The position numbers were made by a program, and so were the translations under genes. 64,000 bases of DNA from Lathyrus oleraceus. Taxonomy: Eukaryota; Streptophyta; Magnoliopsida; Fabales; Fabaceae. Each line of letters opens with the position of its first letter. Position 1 is the stretch's first letter. The DNA lies in NCBI RefSeq assembly GCF_024323335.1, contig NC_066581.1, forward strand, positions 445,371,816 through 445,435,815, given 5' to 3'. Positions 22,169 to 34,788 of the stretch are shown piece after piece. The notes beneath the pieces were generated by a model. It was not told the DNA's origin and did not search any database. It saw nothing but the letters and a program-made list of their open reading frames with translations.

Positions 22169-23168
22169 GTGATCTTCATGTTTTTTCCCTTTTCATTCTT
22201 TATATTGTCGCATTGAGGACAATGCTTTGTTTAAATGTGGGAGGAAATCCTTGTATTTCCTTTATTTGTTTCTAGTTTTAGCCATAACAAATGTTTTTTC
22301 TTTACCTCATCGTTCATTCATTTATATCTAATTTGCCATAACAATTTTTTTTGTTTTTAAGTTAAATGCGTACCCTACGAGTATATAGGTTGTCTTACAG
22401 AGGTCTTGTTAGGAAACTGAGAAAAATCTAACAAGATTGATACCGTCCTGACACCTTAGATCTCTCACTTTTACGAGATCAGTTTGAATACCCATTATAC
22501 TGATACCTTAAGTCTCCGTTCTAGATTAACCCCTAGTAGTTTATACTAGCAGTCAACACCGTCTTAAACACAAACCAGGTGAAGAGCCGATGAATATAAG
22601 TCATTGATGCCTACGAATTAAGAAGATCCTTCATATTCTTTCTATCGAGAAATTGAAAAATGCACCATACAAACGGTTGCAAGATGTACAAAACGAAGGA
22701 ACAGAAAAACCCGTTACTGGTTGGTTCAGAGGTACCTGGTACTGGACTCGGTAGGGCGAACTACGGTTTGACCCCCCATAACCTTCAAATGGCATATATA
22801 AAGGGTTACCATACTAGTGTACCAGACCCCGTGCTAAAAAGGCATCAAAGCCACTAACCGGCTACTTCAATAAGTGCGTGTAAAAGCAAAGGGCTTAATG
22901 TGATTGCGCTAGAATGAAACCGGGTGAAATTGGAACGAGAAGCATTAGGTTGAGCTATAATAGCATGATTCAAACTAGTTTGTACAAAGGAGAGATCTAC
23001 GTTAATGCTTATTGCTTATGTCGTCACTGTATCTTTAGTGTTTTACTTGAGTATCTGCCATCTTAACGAAGTACCTAACAACCACGTACGAATCGGAAAT
23101 GTGTTATGTGTTCGGGTTTAACTAGAGTTTTTAAATTTTATTTGCTTGAGGACAAGCAAAGATTCAAG
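22169..23168 (+). other. 3' non-coding region of element E
   Basis: About 1 kb with no credible gene. It starts with gcattgaggacaatgctttg...tgtgggagg (22209-22240), the counterpart of the motif after the first env-like gene. It ends in ttgcttgaggacaagcaaag just before the polypurine tract, a phrase typical of the 3' end of Athila-like elements. Confidence 0.6.
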
Positions 23169-23180
23169 TTTAGGGGAGTT
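23169..23180 (+). promoter_or_regulatory. Polypurine tract of element E
   Basis: A purine-rich run (taggggagtt) immediately before the LTR start TGATAACGCG; this is the primer for plus-strand DNA synthesis in LTR elements. Confidence 0.7.
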
Positions 23181-24525
23181 TGATAACGCGAAAAATACAT
23201 GGTATATTTGCCTTGATTTACATTCAAAAATCATACCACTTTCATTTATATTCCGATTATTCCGCAAGTTTTCGAGTTATTTTTGCAGGTATTTCAATTC
23301 CCATGTTTAAATAAGCAAAGTATAGAAAAGGAAGGAAAAGAAGAGAAAATAGCAGAAAAGCAGAGAATATAAATCATGTGCATGTGAGGACCGTCACAAA
23401 GCCTGTCACGACCGTCACGCCCTGGGTGTCATGACCGTTACAGGCCCATCACGACCATCACAAGGCCAAAATCAACGCATTGAATCTGTCAATAGAACTG
23501 ATCCACACGCCCTTATTTCTCGTTCCTCAGCCACTTTCCCGTGGATTTATCACTCAACCAAGTCACCCTTATTTCTCTCAACTGCAAACACCAAATGGAG
23601 AAGTTGGGGATACTTAAGTTTCCTCTTTGAAGCCAGCTTTCAAGACCTTTTTCTGCATTTTATTTTCCACAGAAATTCTGTTTTTATTTTATTTTTCTTC
23701 AGCAACATTGTTTTATTTTACCGCAATTTAGTTACCGTTTCGTTCAGAGTTTCCGTTTTCCCTTTCCCTTTCTGTTTTTCCTTTAGCCAAAGTAGTAGTT
23801 TCCTAAACTAGGGAACTATTTCAATTTATTTAATTTAGTTTAAGCAATTATTTCGAAGAAGCAGAATCCTACCGACCTGTGGAGGACTGCTTAAGGACTT
23901 CAAGATTCGACATATTCCATTAATCCAATTTCCAGGTTTTTATTCAATTGTTATTGTTATTGCTTTATTATTATCATCATCATGTTTGCTTTATTGTTGA
24001 TCTATTTATGTTCGTCTGTGTTTGCGTTATTTAATATGTCCGGCTAAACTACCGGTATCGGTATGTAAATAATTTACTTAGACGGGATTTAATAATAATC
24101 GGTGTAAAACTTCTTTTCTGAAACAATCTTTTTAGAGAAGGTTTTTAATATAAATTTAGTTAAATTTGTCACAAGAGTGAGAAGCTTTTTAATACAATTT
24201 TGCCACGAGAGTGGGAAATTAACTAAGGTGAGAACCGACAATCGCGAGAGCATGAGGGTCGAACTGGATAGTAAAAACTAGGCATTGATTTTAAAAACAG
24301 CGAGAGCACTTTAAAAGCAATTAGAACTTATTTGTTTTCAATAAGTATTTTTAACTTCAAATGGGACAGCGAGAGCGTAGATTCTGACTTAAAAGTATAG
24401 TCCGAGTCAACAATCACGAGAGTGTGAGATAAAGCCTTTTAAATGAGTATTTTCTAGTGAAAGATATTTGGTACTTAAAATATACACTGGTGACTTATCG
24501 AATCCTTGACGATTAATGCGTTGCA
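23181..24525 (+). repeat. 3' LTR of Athila-like element E
   Basis: Begins TGATAACGCGAAAAATAC after the polypurine tract. The right end is set at ttgca (24525) because no primer-binding site follows and Ogre-LTR-like sequence begins shortly after; the exact end is uncertain by some tens of bases. It contains a CGTCAC cluster at 23384-23464 and, toward the end, gcgagagcg-like phrases common in the R/U5 part of this family. The 5' LTR is outside the window, so the LTR pair cannot be compared. Confidence 0.6.
23384..23464. promoter_or_regulatory. CGTCAC cluster in LTR of element E
   Basis: Two exact ccgtcac units plus the variants ccgttac and ccatcac in about 80 bases, about 200 bases into the LTR where U3 enhancers usually lie. 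It resembles the larger array at 15718-15906. Confidence 0.5.
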
Positions 24526-24540
24526 TACTGATATTAGGGG

Positions 24541-25703
24541 ATTGATGAAATATACATTTCATCTCCCAAAATGAATGATTGATTTTAATTTGATAAAATT
24601 CCTCCCATGACCAATTTTTGTTTCTCTCATCTCCCCTCCCTCTTCATCTTCAATCACATTCTCTCCCATCCCTTTCATTGACCAATGAAGTCTCAATATC
24701 CTAAGGCTAATTGTTCATCAATAACCTTGTGGTAGATGAACTAATACAAGTATGGATGAGATAAGCCCATCCTTTGATCTTTTTCTTTTTGTGTGTGCCA
24801 TATTTTAGGAGTATATGTCATTATACCATATCTCTAACATGCATTAACACCAAAATTTCTATTTCCCGACCTCAGATAGTTATGACTTCTACATAAGTCC
24901 AATTATGTTTGCTTAACATAGAGCTAAATTTTGAACCTAAAGGCATAGCATTCTAGTAAGTGAGATTGTAAGTCTCCCCCATTTCATGGTATTGTGTGGA
25001 AACTTGGCATTTTTTCCTTCCTTTGGAAGATGTCTTGGTTCAAGGATCCATGTTTGTGAATAGAGGGTTGAGTAGTATCCAAAGAATGACTTAATCAATT
25101 GAAAAGCAAAACACCACTAACATTTAATCAACTAACATTTGACTAACTTTTATTATTCTTGCTTTTATTTTAAAGTCATTTACTTTATAAAATTTAGATT
25201 CAAGTCATTTACCATTACATTTGTCATTTAGATATCATTTAACTTGTTTATGTTTATGCCATTTTTCACTTTGCTCACTTTAGCCATATATTGTGTTTGT
25301 GTATTTTGTTTGCGTTTGTGGTCATAGGATCTTAAAGTACTTAATAAACAACAAAAACCCTAAAAAAATGTTTGTGTGGACTGTTTGTTTTGATCTGAGC
25401 TTTTGGACTTAGAATTAGGCAACACTCCCCATGCAAAAGGACTTGGCCAATGCCAATATTTTTGAGACCAAGTTATTGTGATTTGAGCTTTCATCTGATG
25501 CAAGTATTGGGATCCACATGAATCCATCTGCTACATGGTCTTGATACAACTGTTATTTTGAACCTGTGTATAATGCCTTATACTAAGCTAATCAAGGAGT
25601 ATATCATCTGATACATGGGAAGACAAAGAAGACGGTTAGTTGTGAAGTTGCTTGCTTGGATGTGGCTATCTTTATTTGATGCCTTGCCATTCTTATTGCT
25701 ATT
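24541..25703 (+). repeat. Ogre B 5' LTR fragment, left part
   Basis: Aligns by eye with the reverse complement of solo LTR G between about 18200 and 19200 (for instance the ctcagatag...gcttaacatag...gct block near 24880-24930). The LTR start is missing: roughly 2.8 kb is absent. The left edge, next to the end of element E, is approximate. The near-palindrome gatgaaatatacatttcatc (about 24545-24564) lies right at the junction. Confidence 0.65.
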
Positions 25704-26762
25704 TGAAAGTGAGAAAAACAAGAAAGGGGGGTTTGAATTGTTTTGGAAATAAAAGCTTTTTCAAAAATAAGACCACACAGAATTTTATACTGGTTCGCTT
25801 AGAAAACAAAGCTACTCCAGTCCACCTGGCCAAAGTGATTTCGCCTTCAAAAAGGACTTAATCCACTAATCTTGAAAGATTACACAACCAATCGTCTTAA
25901 GGGAATAATCTCTTAGCCCTCTCAAGTATACAGACTGTGCAGAGTCACTTGAGGAACAAAATAATTTAAGCAACATAGAGTTGTAATGTAAAGCGCTTCT
26001 AAGAGTAAGCGAGTATTACAAAGAAGTATTAGAACAAGAGTTTTTCACGTAAGAGCAGCAGCTCGTGAAAAAAAAAGAGAGAATATGAATGAAGTTTTTG
26101 TGCGTAGCAGATGTGTCTCTCTAGTGAGGTAAATTGTCCTTTATATAGTAGTTGAGAAGGACCGTTGGAGTGATGACAAAATCTTGGTCTTTGATGAGTA
26201 TTCAATGTCATTACTTCTGTGTTTCTTTCTATAACCATTTTGTCTGCCGGTTATATTCTTTCTTAAAATACTTTCTTTCCATAGTGAAAATTATTTCCGT
26301 TATGCTTTCTGGACTTGTGCATCTTTATCAGAGTCTTTGATGTACCAAAGTTATTCTTCAGAGGTTGATCACGTCTGACTTCGTCAGAGCTTCTCAGAGT
26401 ACTATTCTTCTTAAGTAACAGAGTCTAAGACCAGTCGTTTGTTGAAGCTTCTGGTTCCTTTTGTTGTCTTTCTTTGATCAGAATCAAAACTTCTTGGACG
26501 TACTCCTTTCTTAGCGGCGTCTGATCCTTTAATACTTTGTATCTGACATACGTTTGTATCTGATATGTGATCAGAGTCCTTCATAACTTGTTCAAAGTCT
26601 TGCGTGAATGTTCAGATTCCTGCATGAATGTTTAGATTCCTACATGAATGTTCAGAGTCTTACATACTTAGAAAAAATCTCGTTAGAGTGCCATTTTTGG
26701 TTTCATCCTTTGTTATCATCAAAATCTTAGAAATCTATTCTAGAACCAGCTTTGTTCTTACA
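25704..26762 (-). repeat. 3' LTR of copia element F
   Basis: Starts on the plus strand with tgaaagtgagaaaaacaag and ends tttgttcttaca, next to the polypurine tract. It has a TATA box (minus CTATATAAAG) at 26139-26148. It keeps the 46 bp after the TATA region that the other LTR lacks. Confidence 0.9.
26139..26148 (-). promoter_or_regulatory. TATA box in 3' LTR of F
   Basis: CTATATAAAG on the minus strand, present also in the 5' LTR at 35304-35313. Confidence 0.6.
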
Positions 26763-26776
26763 ATCTCCCCCTTTTT
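26763..26776 (-). promoter_or_regulatory. Polypurine tract of copia element F
   Basis: The minus strand reads AAAAAGGGGGAGAT directly before the 3' LTR start TGTAAGAAC. A second copy of the same tract lies at 27000-27012. Confidence 0.85.
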
Positions 26777-27211
26777 GATGATGACAAAACAGTTTAATTT
26801 AGAGATGAAACATTTTCAGAAAAGAGTCTTAGATCAGATTTGTAGTGAGCTCCCCCTGAGTTAGATCTGGGAGTTCAGAAGTTCTTACCGGACCTTCCAT
26901 GATTTGGTGTCTCTAGTTACTTTCCTGCATATCTTTAAGTCATAATGTTCGTAGAGTTTGAAAGGAATTAGATATGTTTTCATCAGAGTTGTTTTTAGTT
27001 CTCCCCCTTTTTGTCAGAATAAAAAAGATTTAGCAAAAAAGTTATTAGCAAAAGGTTGATATTAACAAGTAACATTTACAGGAGCCAGAAACGCAAAAAG
27101 CAAACATGGAAGCAAAAAGCAACAAGCAGAGCAGATAAAGCAACAAGCAAATCAGAAGGAAAAAATCCTAGGTGCCTAAGGGTTTGGAGGAGGAGGCATC
27201 CCCTAGAGAAA
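26777..27211 (-). other. Spacer between env-like gene and polypurine tract of F
   Basis: About 430 bases without coding signal; it includes the duplicate polypurine run at 27000-27012 and a partial one (agctccccctgag) near 26850. Confidence 0.5.
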
Positions 27212-29538
27212 CTAGGACAACATGTTCTGAATGTTGACATTGACAGAATCCTGTTGGTCCAGTCTGGCTCGGACTACCTGTTGTTCTTTCTGCAGCTCTT
27301 CAAGGGTCTTCAGGACCAGATGGACGAAGGTGGAGGACTCCCTCTGGGTTAGTGCATCGTTTATGACCTTGGCAGTAGACTCTTCAGCACGGCGAGCTGC
27401 TTCTTCAGCGGCAACTTTGACTTTTTCCTCAACTTCAGCAGCAGCAGCATCAGCAAGAGCTTTGGCTTCAGCTTCTTTGATTCTCTGAAGTTCTTCTTGC
27501 CTTGCTTTCTCTTCAGCTTCCTTTCTTGCCCTCTCCTCAGCTTCTCTGGCTAGACGCTCCTGGAGTCTAATCTCAGCGTCTCCGATGAAGTCATTGTGGA
27601 CTTGTTCAGAGAGGCCTTTCAGCTTGAAGGCTTCAGAAGTCATCCAACTTATCACTCTATTCTAGTGAGTCCTTACAGCGGACGGATCATCACTGATGCC
27701 AGAGTTGATGGTCAGAGACCCGACCTTGTCAACTGAAGATTCTGCAAAAACTTTAGTTGCTTCCACAAGGGTCAGAAGGGTGGTTTCTAGTTCAGAGGTT
27801 TGGGAGGGAGAAGTGGGAGGGCTTAAGTGAAGTGTGGGAGTTGGTGGGTCAGCGGAGGTAGTTGGTTAGGGTATTTCAGAGTGTTGTGGTTGGGAAGGTT
27901 GTGATGCAGAGTGGATTGGTTCTGATGGTGGAGGTTCAGAGGTGGTTGTGTTTGGGTTTTCTGGGGGTGGAGAGGTAACTTCTGGTGCGGGGTTAGAGTG
28001 GGTTGGCTGTTGAGAGGCCAGAGCACAGTTTTGGAGCTGAGCCAGAGTTGGAGAGTGAGGGTCAGGAGGTTCAGTGTCAGATGAAAGACTATAGTATGGT
28101 GGGGATTGTAGAGATGGTGATGAGGAGGGTGAGGTGGTTTCGTTCAACATTTCTACTTCTGAAACAGGTAGAGATATGGTGGCAAGATTGAATTTTTGAG
28201 AAGGTTGGTTAGAGGGTCTAGAGGTTGAGGGAGGAGTTTCAGAGGTTGTGTATATGGACGAAGGTTGAGGGAGTAAGGAAGCAACTGGTTTAATTTTTAC
28301 AGAAGGAGGGAGAGGTACAAACTTACTAAGTGATCCAACCAGAGGTACTGGAGGTCTTGATCCAGATGGTTCTCCCAGCTTTGCTCTTTTTGCCTGCTTT
28401 GTCTTCTCAGAAGGTTCTCGTGTCCTCTTCATGAAATCTGGAAGAAATTCAGGCAGCCAGTCTAAGGAGAAATCTGAGATGTCTACTCCTTGTTTGCGCA
28501 GATCCTCTAAATAGTACGCGACTACCTCTGGAGGGTCGATCCTTGAGAAAAAATAAAGTCCATTTGGGATCTCCCTCTGATCTTTAAGTGTTTCCCAGGA
28601 GGTGTCCAAAGATGGTTTGACCCTGACTTGATTAATAATTCCCATGCTCTTCAGATTGCGAGCATTCGGAGGTCTTCCAGTATCTATCATCACATCTTCC
28701 ATTAGTCTGAGTTGTATCAAATGTTCCACGAGGCCACTTCCAATCAGCACATCAGATATAAGTCTCCCTAGAGGAATGTAATTTCTTGTCTTCATGTTGT
28801 TTCTGGTATCTTTCACGGAGTCTCTAAGATATTTGAAGAGGAGTGCAGGAAGACAGAGCTTCAGAGCCTTGTGAGTGCAATACATAATGCATTTCTGGTA
28901 TGTGTTGATGAAATCTGAGGAGTTGGAGGCTGGGCGGTGATGGATGGTGCCTAACATGATCTTAAGCCATACCCGAAGGTTCTGATGCAGTTCCTTGTTC
29001 TTGGAATGCTTTCCTTCAGCACTCTGTTGAAAAATTGTAGGGTTTATCTCATGAGACATATACTTTGCCCTAGGATTGATGTTGTATATGCGTCTTCCTC
29101 CAATCTTCTCCATGTTAAGAAGAGCAACAATTAATTTCTCTGTGATGACTATCTTGACTCCCAGAATGTATGAGACAATGTAGTGATCGTCAGCATCAGC
29201 GAACCTCCAAAATTCTTTTACCAGATTAGTGTAGACTGGGCCATAGAGACGTCGAAAGTAGTTTTCCCACCCTTGCTTCTTCAATTCATCAGTGAGGTCG
29301 ACACCATTTCTTCTCATGTTGTCAAAATCCACCAAGGTTTCACACAACACTTCCAGCTTTTCAAACGAAGTTGCAATATGAATATGAGGCTCACGATCAA
29401 GAATGTGAGGTTCTTTGTAAATGGGAGTGGAAACGACGCTGATGACTGCTGGGTTTTTTGATGACTTGAACTTGGAGTTTGATCATTTGAGTTCATTTGT
29501 TGAGAGAAGTTGTACACAAACTGTTGTTGAGAATCCAT
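27212..29538 (-). pseudogene. SIRE-type env-like gene of element F, with frameshift and two stops
   Basis: The third gene of SIRE-lineage copia elements, downstream of RNase H; called env-like by position, true function unproven. N-terminus 29538-29314 (MDSQQQFVYNFSQQMNSN); a frameshift near 29340-29400 leads to the 494-codon frame 29350-27866. Its first 300 residues are folded-looking (WENYFRRLYGPVYTNLVKEF, CLPALLFKYLRD); residues about 320-490 are a proline/serine-rich linker. In-frame TAA (27866-27868) and TAG (near 27662) are followed in the same frame by 27655-27212, an Ala/Glu/Lys/Arg-rich coiled coil (LAREAEERARKEAEEKAR). Intact length would be near 770 residues. No clear membrane span is visible. 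Both late stops fit CAA-to-TAA or CAG-to-TAG. Confidence 0.75.
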
Positions 29539-30129
29539 GAAGAGCGTTGATGAACTTGAGGTGAAAGTTGAAGAACTTGAGTAATCACTGCAGAAATGCC
29601 TTTGAGAGAGAGAGGAAAACTGAAGGAGAGGGTTAGGTGTGTTTGTGAGTGAAAAGTGTGTAATTGTGAAATGAAACGTTTAAATACCCAAATTAGGTCA
29701 CATGCAAAACGACACAGAAATTTGAGTTTAGCACAAAAACCAAGTATGCACGTTAGAGGGAGAATGATTTCATCTCATAAATGATGTCTAATCCCAAAAT
29801 CAGCACACTGCTCGAGGAGATCTTAAGAGATTGTTTCTTGATTACATCTAGACAGTTGTCTAGAAGTTCCAAGGTCAGACGCATGAGGCTCCACATGTTA
29901 CTTTATCTGATCTTCAGGAATACCAAAGAGTTGGTTCCTGGAGATTTCTAACTCAGATGACTTCTAACTAGTAGTAGCTTCGGAGTCAGATACATAATCA
30001 AACTGTTTATTTTAGAGCCTTATTTTGCTATCTCAGAGGCATATTTTATTCAGGAGAATTTTGAATGTTTAGATTCTTTAAGATAAAGGATAATCTATCT
30101 TCAGCAAGGGGTTTGGTGAAGATGTCAGC
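29539..30129 (-). other. Spacer between RNase H and env-like gene of F
   Basis: About 590 bases with no credible gene. An acceptor or promoter for the env-like gene would be expected here, but I cannot point to one. Confidence 0.45.
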
Positions 30130-33100
30130 TCATTGATGGTCTGTATCAATAAATTTTAACATTACTACGCCTTTCTGAACATAATCTCTAATGAAATGAT
30201 GTTTTATTTCTATGTGCTTAGCTTTGGAGTGCAAAATAGGATTCTTTCTTAAACAGATGGCAGTAGTATTGTCACAGAAGACAGGAATGTTACTCTCAAA
30301 GATTTGAAGATCCTCTAGTTGGTTCTGCATCCAGAGCATCTGAGTAATGCATAATGATGCTGAAATATATTCTGCTTCTACAGTAGACAAGGCTATGGTT
30401 GATTGTCTTTTGCTGGCCCAGGATATCAAATTCTTTCCCAAGAGCTGACAATTTCCAGATGTACTTTTACGTTTCATTCTGCCCTCTGCGTAATGTGCAT
30501 CATAATAACCAGAAAGTCTATACTCTGATGTTTTCTCATACATCAGGCCCATGTTAGGAGTTCTTTTCAGATATCTGAGGATTCTTTTAACAACTGTTAA
30601 ATGAGATTCTCTAGGTTCTGATTGGAATCTGGCACAGAGATATACACTAAACAGAATATCAGGATGTGTAGCAGTCAAATAGAGAATAGAGCCTATCATA
30701 CCACGATAGATCTTCTGACAAACCTTTTGACTAACTTCTTCTTTTTCCAGAATGCAAGTTGGATGCATGGGTGTGTTAGCAGGTTTGCATTTTGCCATTT
30801 CAAATTTATTCAGAATGTCTTTTATGTACTTACTTTGATGAACATAGGTGGCTTCTTAAGCTTGATTGATTTGAATTCCTAGAAAGAACTTTAGTTCTTG
30901 CGTTAAGCTCATTTCAAATTCTGCCTGCATTAGCTCAGAGAATTCTTGACATACATAGGGGTTAGCTGAACCAAAAATGATGTCATCAACATATATCTGG
31001 CATATCATGAGGTCATTATTATTGTTTTTACAGAAGAGTGTAGAGTCAACTTTCCCTCTGATAATATCATGTTCCAGAAGAAAATTACTTAGCCTTTCAT
31101 ACCAAGCTCTAGGAGCTTGTTTTAGTCCTTAAAAAGATTTCTTAAGTTTAAAAACATGTTCTGGACAATTTGAATTCTCAAAACCTAGAGGTTGATTGAC
31201 ATACACTTCTTCTGATATATAGCCATTAAGAAATGCGCTCTTGACATCCATTTGATATAGTTTGATAGAGTGATTTATAGCGAATGAAACAAGTAAGCGA
31301 ATAGATTCTAACCCGGCGACTGGGGAAAAGGTTTCATTATAGTCAATCCCTTCTTGTTGACTGTACCCTTGAGCCACCAGTCGAGCTTTATTTCTGACGA
31401 ATTCGCCTTTCTCATTTAGCTTGTTTCTGAATACCCATCTGATTCCAATAATGTGAGTGCCTTTGGGTTTGGGAACAAGATCCCAAACGTCATTCTTTGA
31501 GAATTGATCTAGCTCTTCTTGCATGGCTAGAACCCAGTCGTCATCTTGAAGTACCTCATCATTGGAAGTAGGCTCGATCAGAGATACTAGTCCCAAAGGG
31601 GTTTCTTCAGGTACTTTGAAGGTTGACCTAGTACGGATAGGTTCATCCTTGTTTCCCAAAATCAACTCTTCAGATATATTGGGGCGACTTGATAATTTCT
31701 TTTGGGTCGCTGGGGCTTTAGTTTCTTCTGAACTTTGTATATCAGATATTTCTGGTGCTTTGATATTCTCGTCAGAACCTGCAAGAGTAATCTCCAGATC
31801 TGCAAGTTTCTCAACTAGCTTTGATTCTTCCAAAATTTTGGTTTCTGTATTGTATACTCTGTAGCCTTTAGAGCGTTCTGAGTATCCTAACATAATACCT
31901 TTTTGTGTTTTTGAATCAAACTTGTTCAGATGTTCTTTAGTGTTCAGAATAAAGCAAGAGCATCCAAACGGACGAAAATAAGAAATGTTGGGTTTTCTTC
32001 CTTTACACATTTCATAGGGAGTCTTTTCCAGAATAGGTCTTATGGAGATTCTATTCTGAATATAACACGTTGTATTTACTACTTCGGCCCAAAAGTGCTT
32101 AGCCACCTTAGTTTCATTGATCATGGTTCTGGCCATCTCTTGGAGTGTCCTATTCTTCCTTTCTACAACTCCATTTTGTTGTGGAGTTCTAGGACAGGAG
32201 AAATCATGGGATATTCCATTTGAGTCAAATAATTCTTCAAAAAATTTATTTTCAAATTCTCCACCATGATCACTTCTGACTCTGATAATTTTAGAGTCAA
32301 ATTCATTTTGCACTTTGGAACAGAAGCTAGTGAATACAGAGTGAGACTCACTATTGTGCTTTAAGAATTTTACCCATGTCCAGCGACTAAAATCGTCAAC
32401 AATAACTAATACATATTTCTTCCCATTGACTGATGCTGTTTTAACAGGACCAAAAAATCAATGTGAAGAAGTTCTAGAGGCTTAAAGGTAGAAACAATAT
32501 TTTTCTTTTTAAAAGATGATTTTGAAAATTTTCCTTTCTGACATGCTTCACATAGAGCATCTGAAGAAAACTTCAATTTGGGTAGACCTCTGACTAGCTC
32601 GAGTTTATTTAGCTGAGATAGCTTTCTCATGCTATTGTGGCCCAAGCGTCTATGCCATACCCATTGCTCTTCATGAATAGACATTAAACCTTTTACATTT
32701 TGTTCTTTTAGGTCTGAAAGTTTTATTTTATAAATATTGTTTTTCCTCTTGCCAGTGAATAGGACTGTTCCATTGTTCTGATTAATTATTTTACATGTTT
32801 TTTGATTGAAGATTACGTCATACCCGTTATCACTTTATTGACTTATTGATAACAGATTATGCATTAATCCTTCTACATAGAGAACATCAGATATAGAGGG
32901 AAGAGTACCATTACCAATAGTTCCGAAGCCTCTGATCCTTCCTTTCTGATTTCCTCCGAAACCTACGAATCCAACATCTTTAAGTTCCAGGTTTTGGAAC
33001 ATATACTTTCTTCCCGTCATGTGTCACGAGCATCCAGAGTCCAGGTACCATGACTGGTGTTTTAACTCTGTTGCATAAGATATCTGCAACATAAACAATC

Positions 33101-33327
33101 TTATCCTTTGGTACCCAGAATCTTTTGGGTCCGTTGTTATTAGTTTTCCCAGAGTTTCTTAACACTTTGGGTTTTCTAGCATTATCAAAGCGTTGTGCTT
33201 GTGTATGTGTATATTGATAGGAAAACGGAGATTTAGGTTTGTCATTAGTAGAAGTTTTATCTTCACTAGGATCATACCCAATTCCTCTTCTATTGTTCTG
33301 ACTGACCCCATAAATCATGGATACCAT
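30130..33327 (-). pseudogene. pol: Copia F pol: protease, integrase, RT, RNase H
   Basis: Read on the minus strand. Protease WYLDSGCS near 33030, directly followed by TGA where the family has Arg (CGA). GAG-pre-integrase WHRRLGHNSMRKL with CEACQKGK at 32684-32500. A frameshift near 32440-32320 leads to the integrase core (SDHGGEFEN, TPQQNGVVERKNRTLQEMAR) in 32313-31129. RT (WDLVPKPKGTHIIGIRWVF, KARLVAQGYSQQEGIDY, MDVKSAFLNG) runs on past a stop near 31131; YVDD is intact near 30985. Another stop is near 30857. RNase H 30798-30130 keeps the usual SKRQSTIALSTVEAEY block. The integrase and RT catalytic motifs remain recognisable, but at least five lesions block translation. Confidence 0.85.
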
Positions 33328-34788
33328 TCTGCTTCTCTCTATCCCATTCTTCAGAAACTTTTGAAAAGTTTTTTCATATTCATAAATTACTGTGTTTGAA
33401 GTTTGTGGAGCTTGAGATAACGTTTCTTCAAGTTTTGAGCATTGTTTATTTCTGGAATCTCTTTCTCATGTCAAAATTCGGTTTTCATCTTTTAGATCTG
33501 AAACTGTTATCTCAAGTTTACCACATTCTTCGGGGGTTTCTTCTAGCACCTCTTTTACAACTTTGAATTTTTGTTTAAGTTTCGGATATGAGTTTAGAGT
33601 TTCAGATAGGCATGATTCAAGGTCAGAGCGAGAAAGATCAGAAAATACCTCTTCGGATTCAAATTCTCCATCTAAAGTATTCCTGGAGGTGGTAGCCATG
33701 AGTGCCACATTTGCCTGTTTATCAGAGTCTGATTCTGATGAGTTAGATCCACTATCATCCTAGGTAGCCATCAGTCTCTTTTTGGTTCTAAAGGAACTTT
33801 TCTTGAAGTTCTCTTTTCTGGAGCTTTCTTTCTTCAACTTGGGACATTCGTTTCTGTAATGACCTGTTTCCTTACATTCATAACATGTTATATCATTGTT
33901 GGATTTACCTTTTTAAGTTGGTTCTGATCGATCTCCTTTGGATCTTGGTCTTCTGAATTTGTTATTCCATTTTCTCCAAAGTTGTTTTACTCTTCTGGTT
34001 AAAAGGGATAATACTTCCTCATCATCAGAGTCTTCCTTTTCAGAGTCATAAATGTCTTCTTCTTTAGCCTGGAAGGCTTTGTTTCTATCAGACTTGCGTC
34101 TTTCTGATCTAGACTTTAGTGCTATAGACTTGATCTTCTTCTGAGGCTCATCTTCCTCCAGTTCTATCTCGTGACTTCTGAGTGAACAGACGAGTTCTTC
34201 AAGGCTGATGTTGTTCAGATCCTTTGATAGTTTTAAGGTTGTGACCATAGGTCTCCATTTCTTTGGCAAGCTTCTGATGATCTTCTTGACATGGTTCGCA
34301 GTTGTATATCCTTTATCTAGCACTTTGAGTCCTGCAATTAAAGTTTGGAATCTAGAAAACATTACCTCTACAGCTTCATCGTCCTCCATTTTGAAGGCTT
34401 CATATATCTGGATTAGAGTTAGAGCCTTTCTTTCTTTGACTTGAGAATTTCCTTCGTGAGTCATCCTCAGGGAGTCAAGTATCTCTTTAGCTCTTTCCCT
34501 GTTGATGATTTTTTCATACTCATTGTAGGAAATTGCACTGAGAAGTATCGTTATAGCTTTATGATGGTTCTTGAATTCACGCTTCTGATCATCTGACATT
34601 TTGCTTCTGGGAATAGCAACTCCAGGATCTGTTACAGGCGGTGTGTAGCCAATTGTGATAATGTCCCAGAGATCAGCATCGTAGACCAAAAAGAAACTTT
34701 CAATTCTGTCTTTCCAATAATCAAACTTCTCTCCATCAAAGACTGGAGGTTTAGCGTTGTAACTATCTCTTTCATTGGTGTTGGCCAT
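33328..34788 (-). pseudogene. gag: Copia F gag with CCHC knuckle, three in-frame stops
   Basis: ATG at 34788 (MANTNERDSYNAKPPVFDG) with FDYWKDRIESFF, the UBN2-type copia gag domain, open to TAA 33913-33915. The same frame continues: zinc knuckle CYECKETGHYRNEC (33900-33855), TAG near 33762 where the family has Trp, then the frame at 33708 to a stop at 33466, then on into 33327, where protease follows. No frameshift is needed to read gag through to the protease region. Acidic serine-rich tracts follow the knuckle. Gag is the particle protein; this copy can make at most the N-terminal 291 residues, lacking the knuckle. Confidence 0.8.

Larger units (their letters stand above)
10110..24525 (+). 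mobile_element. Athila-like Ty3/gypsy element E (5' part missing, hosts element G)
   Basis: Plus-strand order: end of gag, protease, RT, RNase H, integrase (10110-13929), first env-like gene (14174-15392), non-coding block, second env-like gene (16114-22168, split by solo LTR G), 3' non-coding region, polypurine tract and an LTR from 23181. The protease motif CDLGAS, the RT signature CIDYRKLN with ATRKDHFPLPF and ATHILA ORF-1-like genes after pol identify the Athila group. The upstream gag and 5' LTR must lie left of element A, off the window. Two env-like genes in one element is unusual; a composite of two related elements is possible. Confidence 0.7.

Noticed and set aside
22660..22857. Small frame in the 3' region of E
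   Set aside because: No recognised motif; similar-sized frames occur by chance in this non-coding stretch.
23431..23811. 126-codon frame rich in Phe and Ser in the LTR of E
   Set aside because: It lies wholly in the LTR over a pyrimidine-rich tract; the composition reflects the DNA, and no homologous protein is recognised.
27212..27488. Plus-strand Ser/Ala-rich frames opposite the env-like gene of F
   Set aside because: They are antisense shadows of the Ala/Glu-rich coiled coil.
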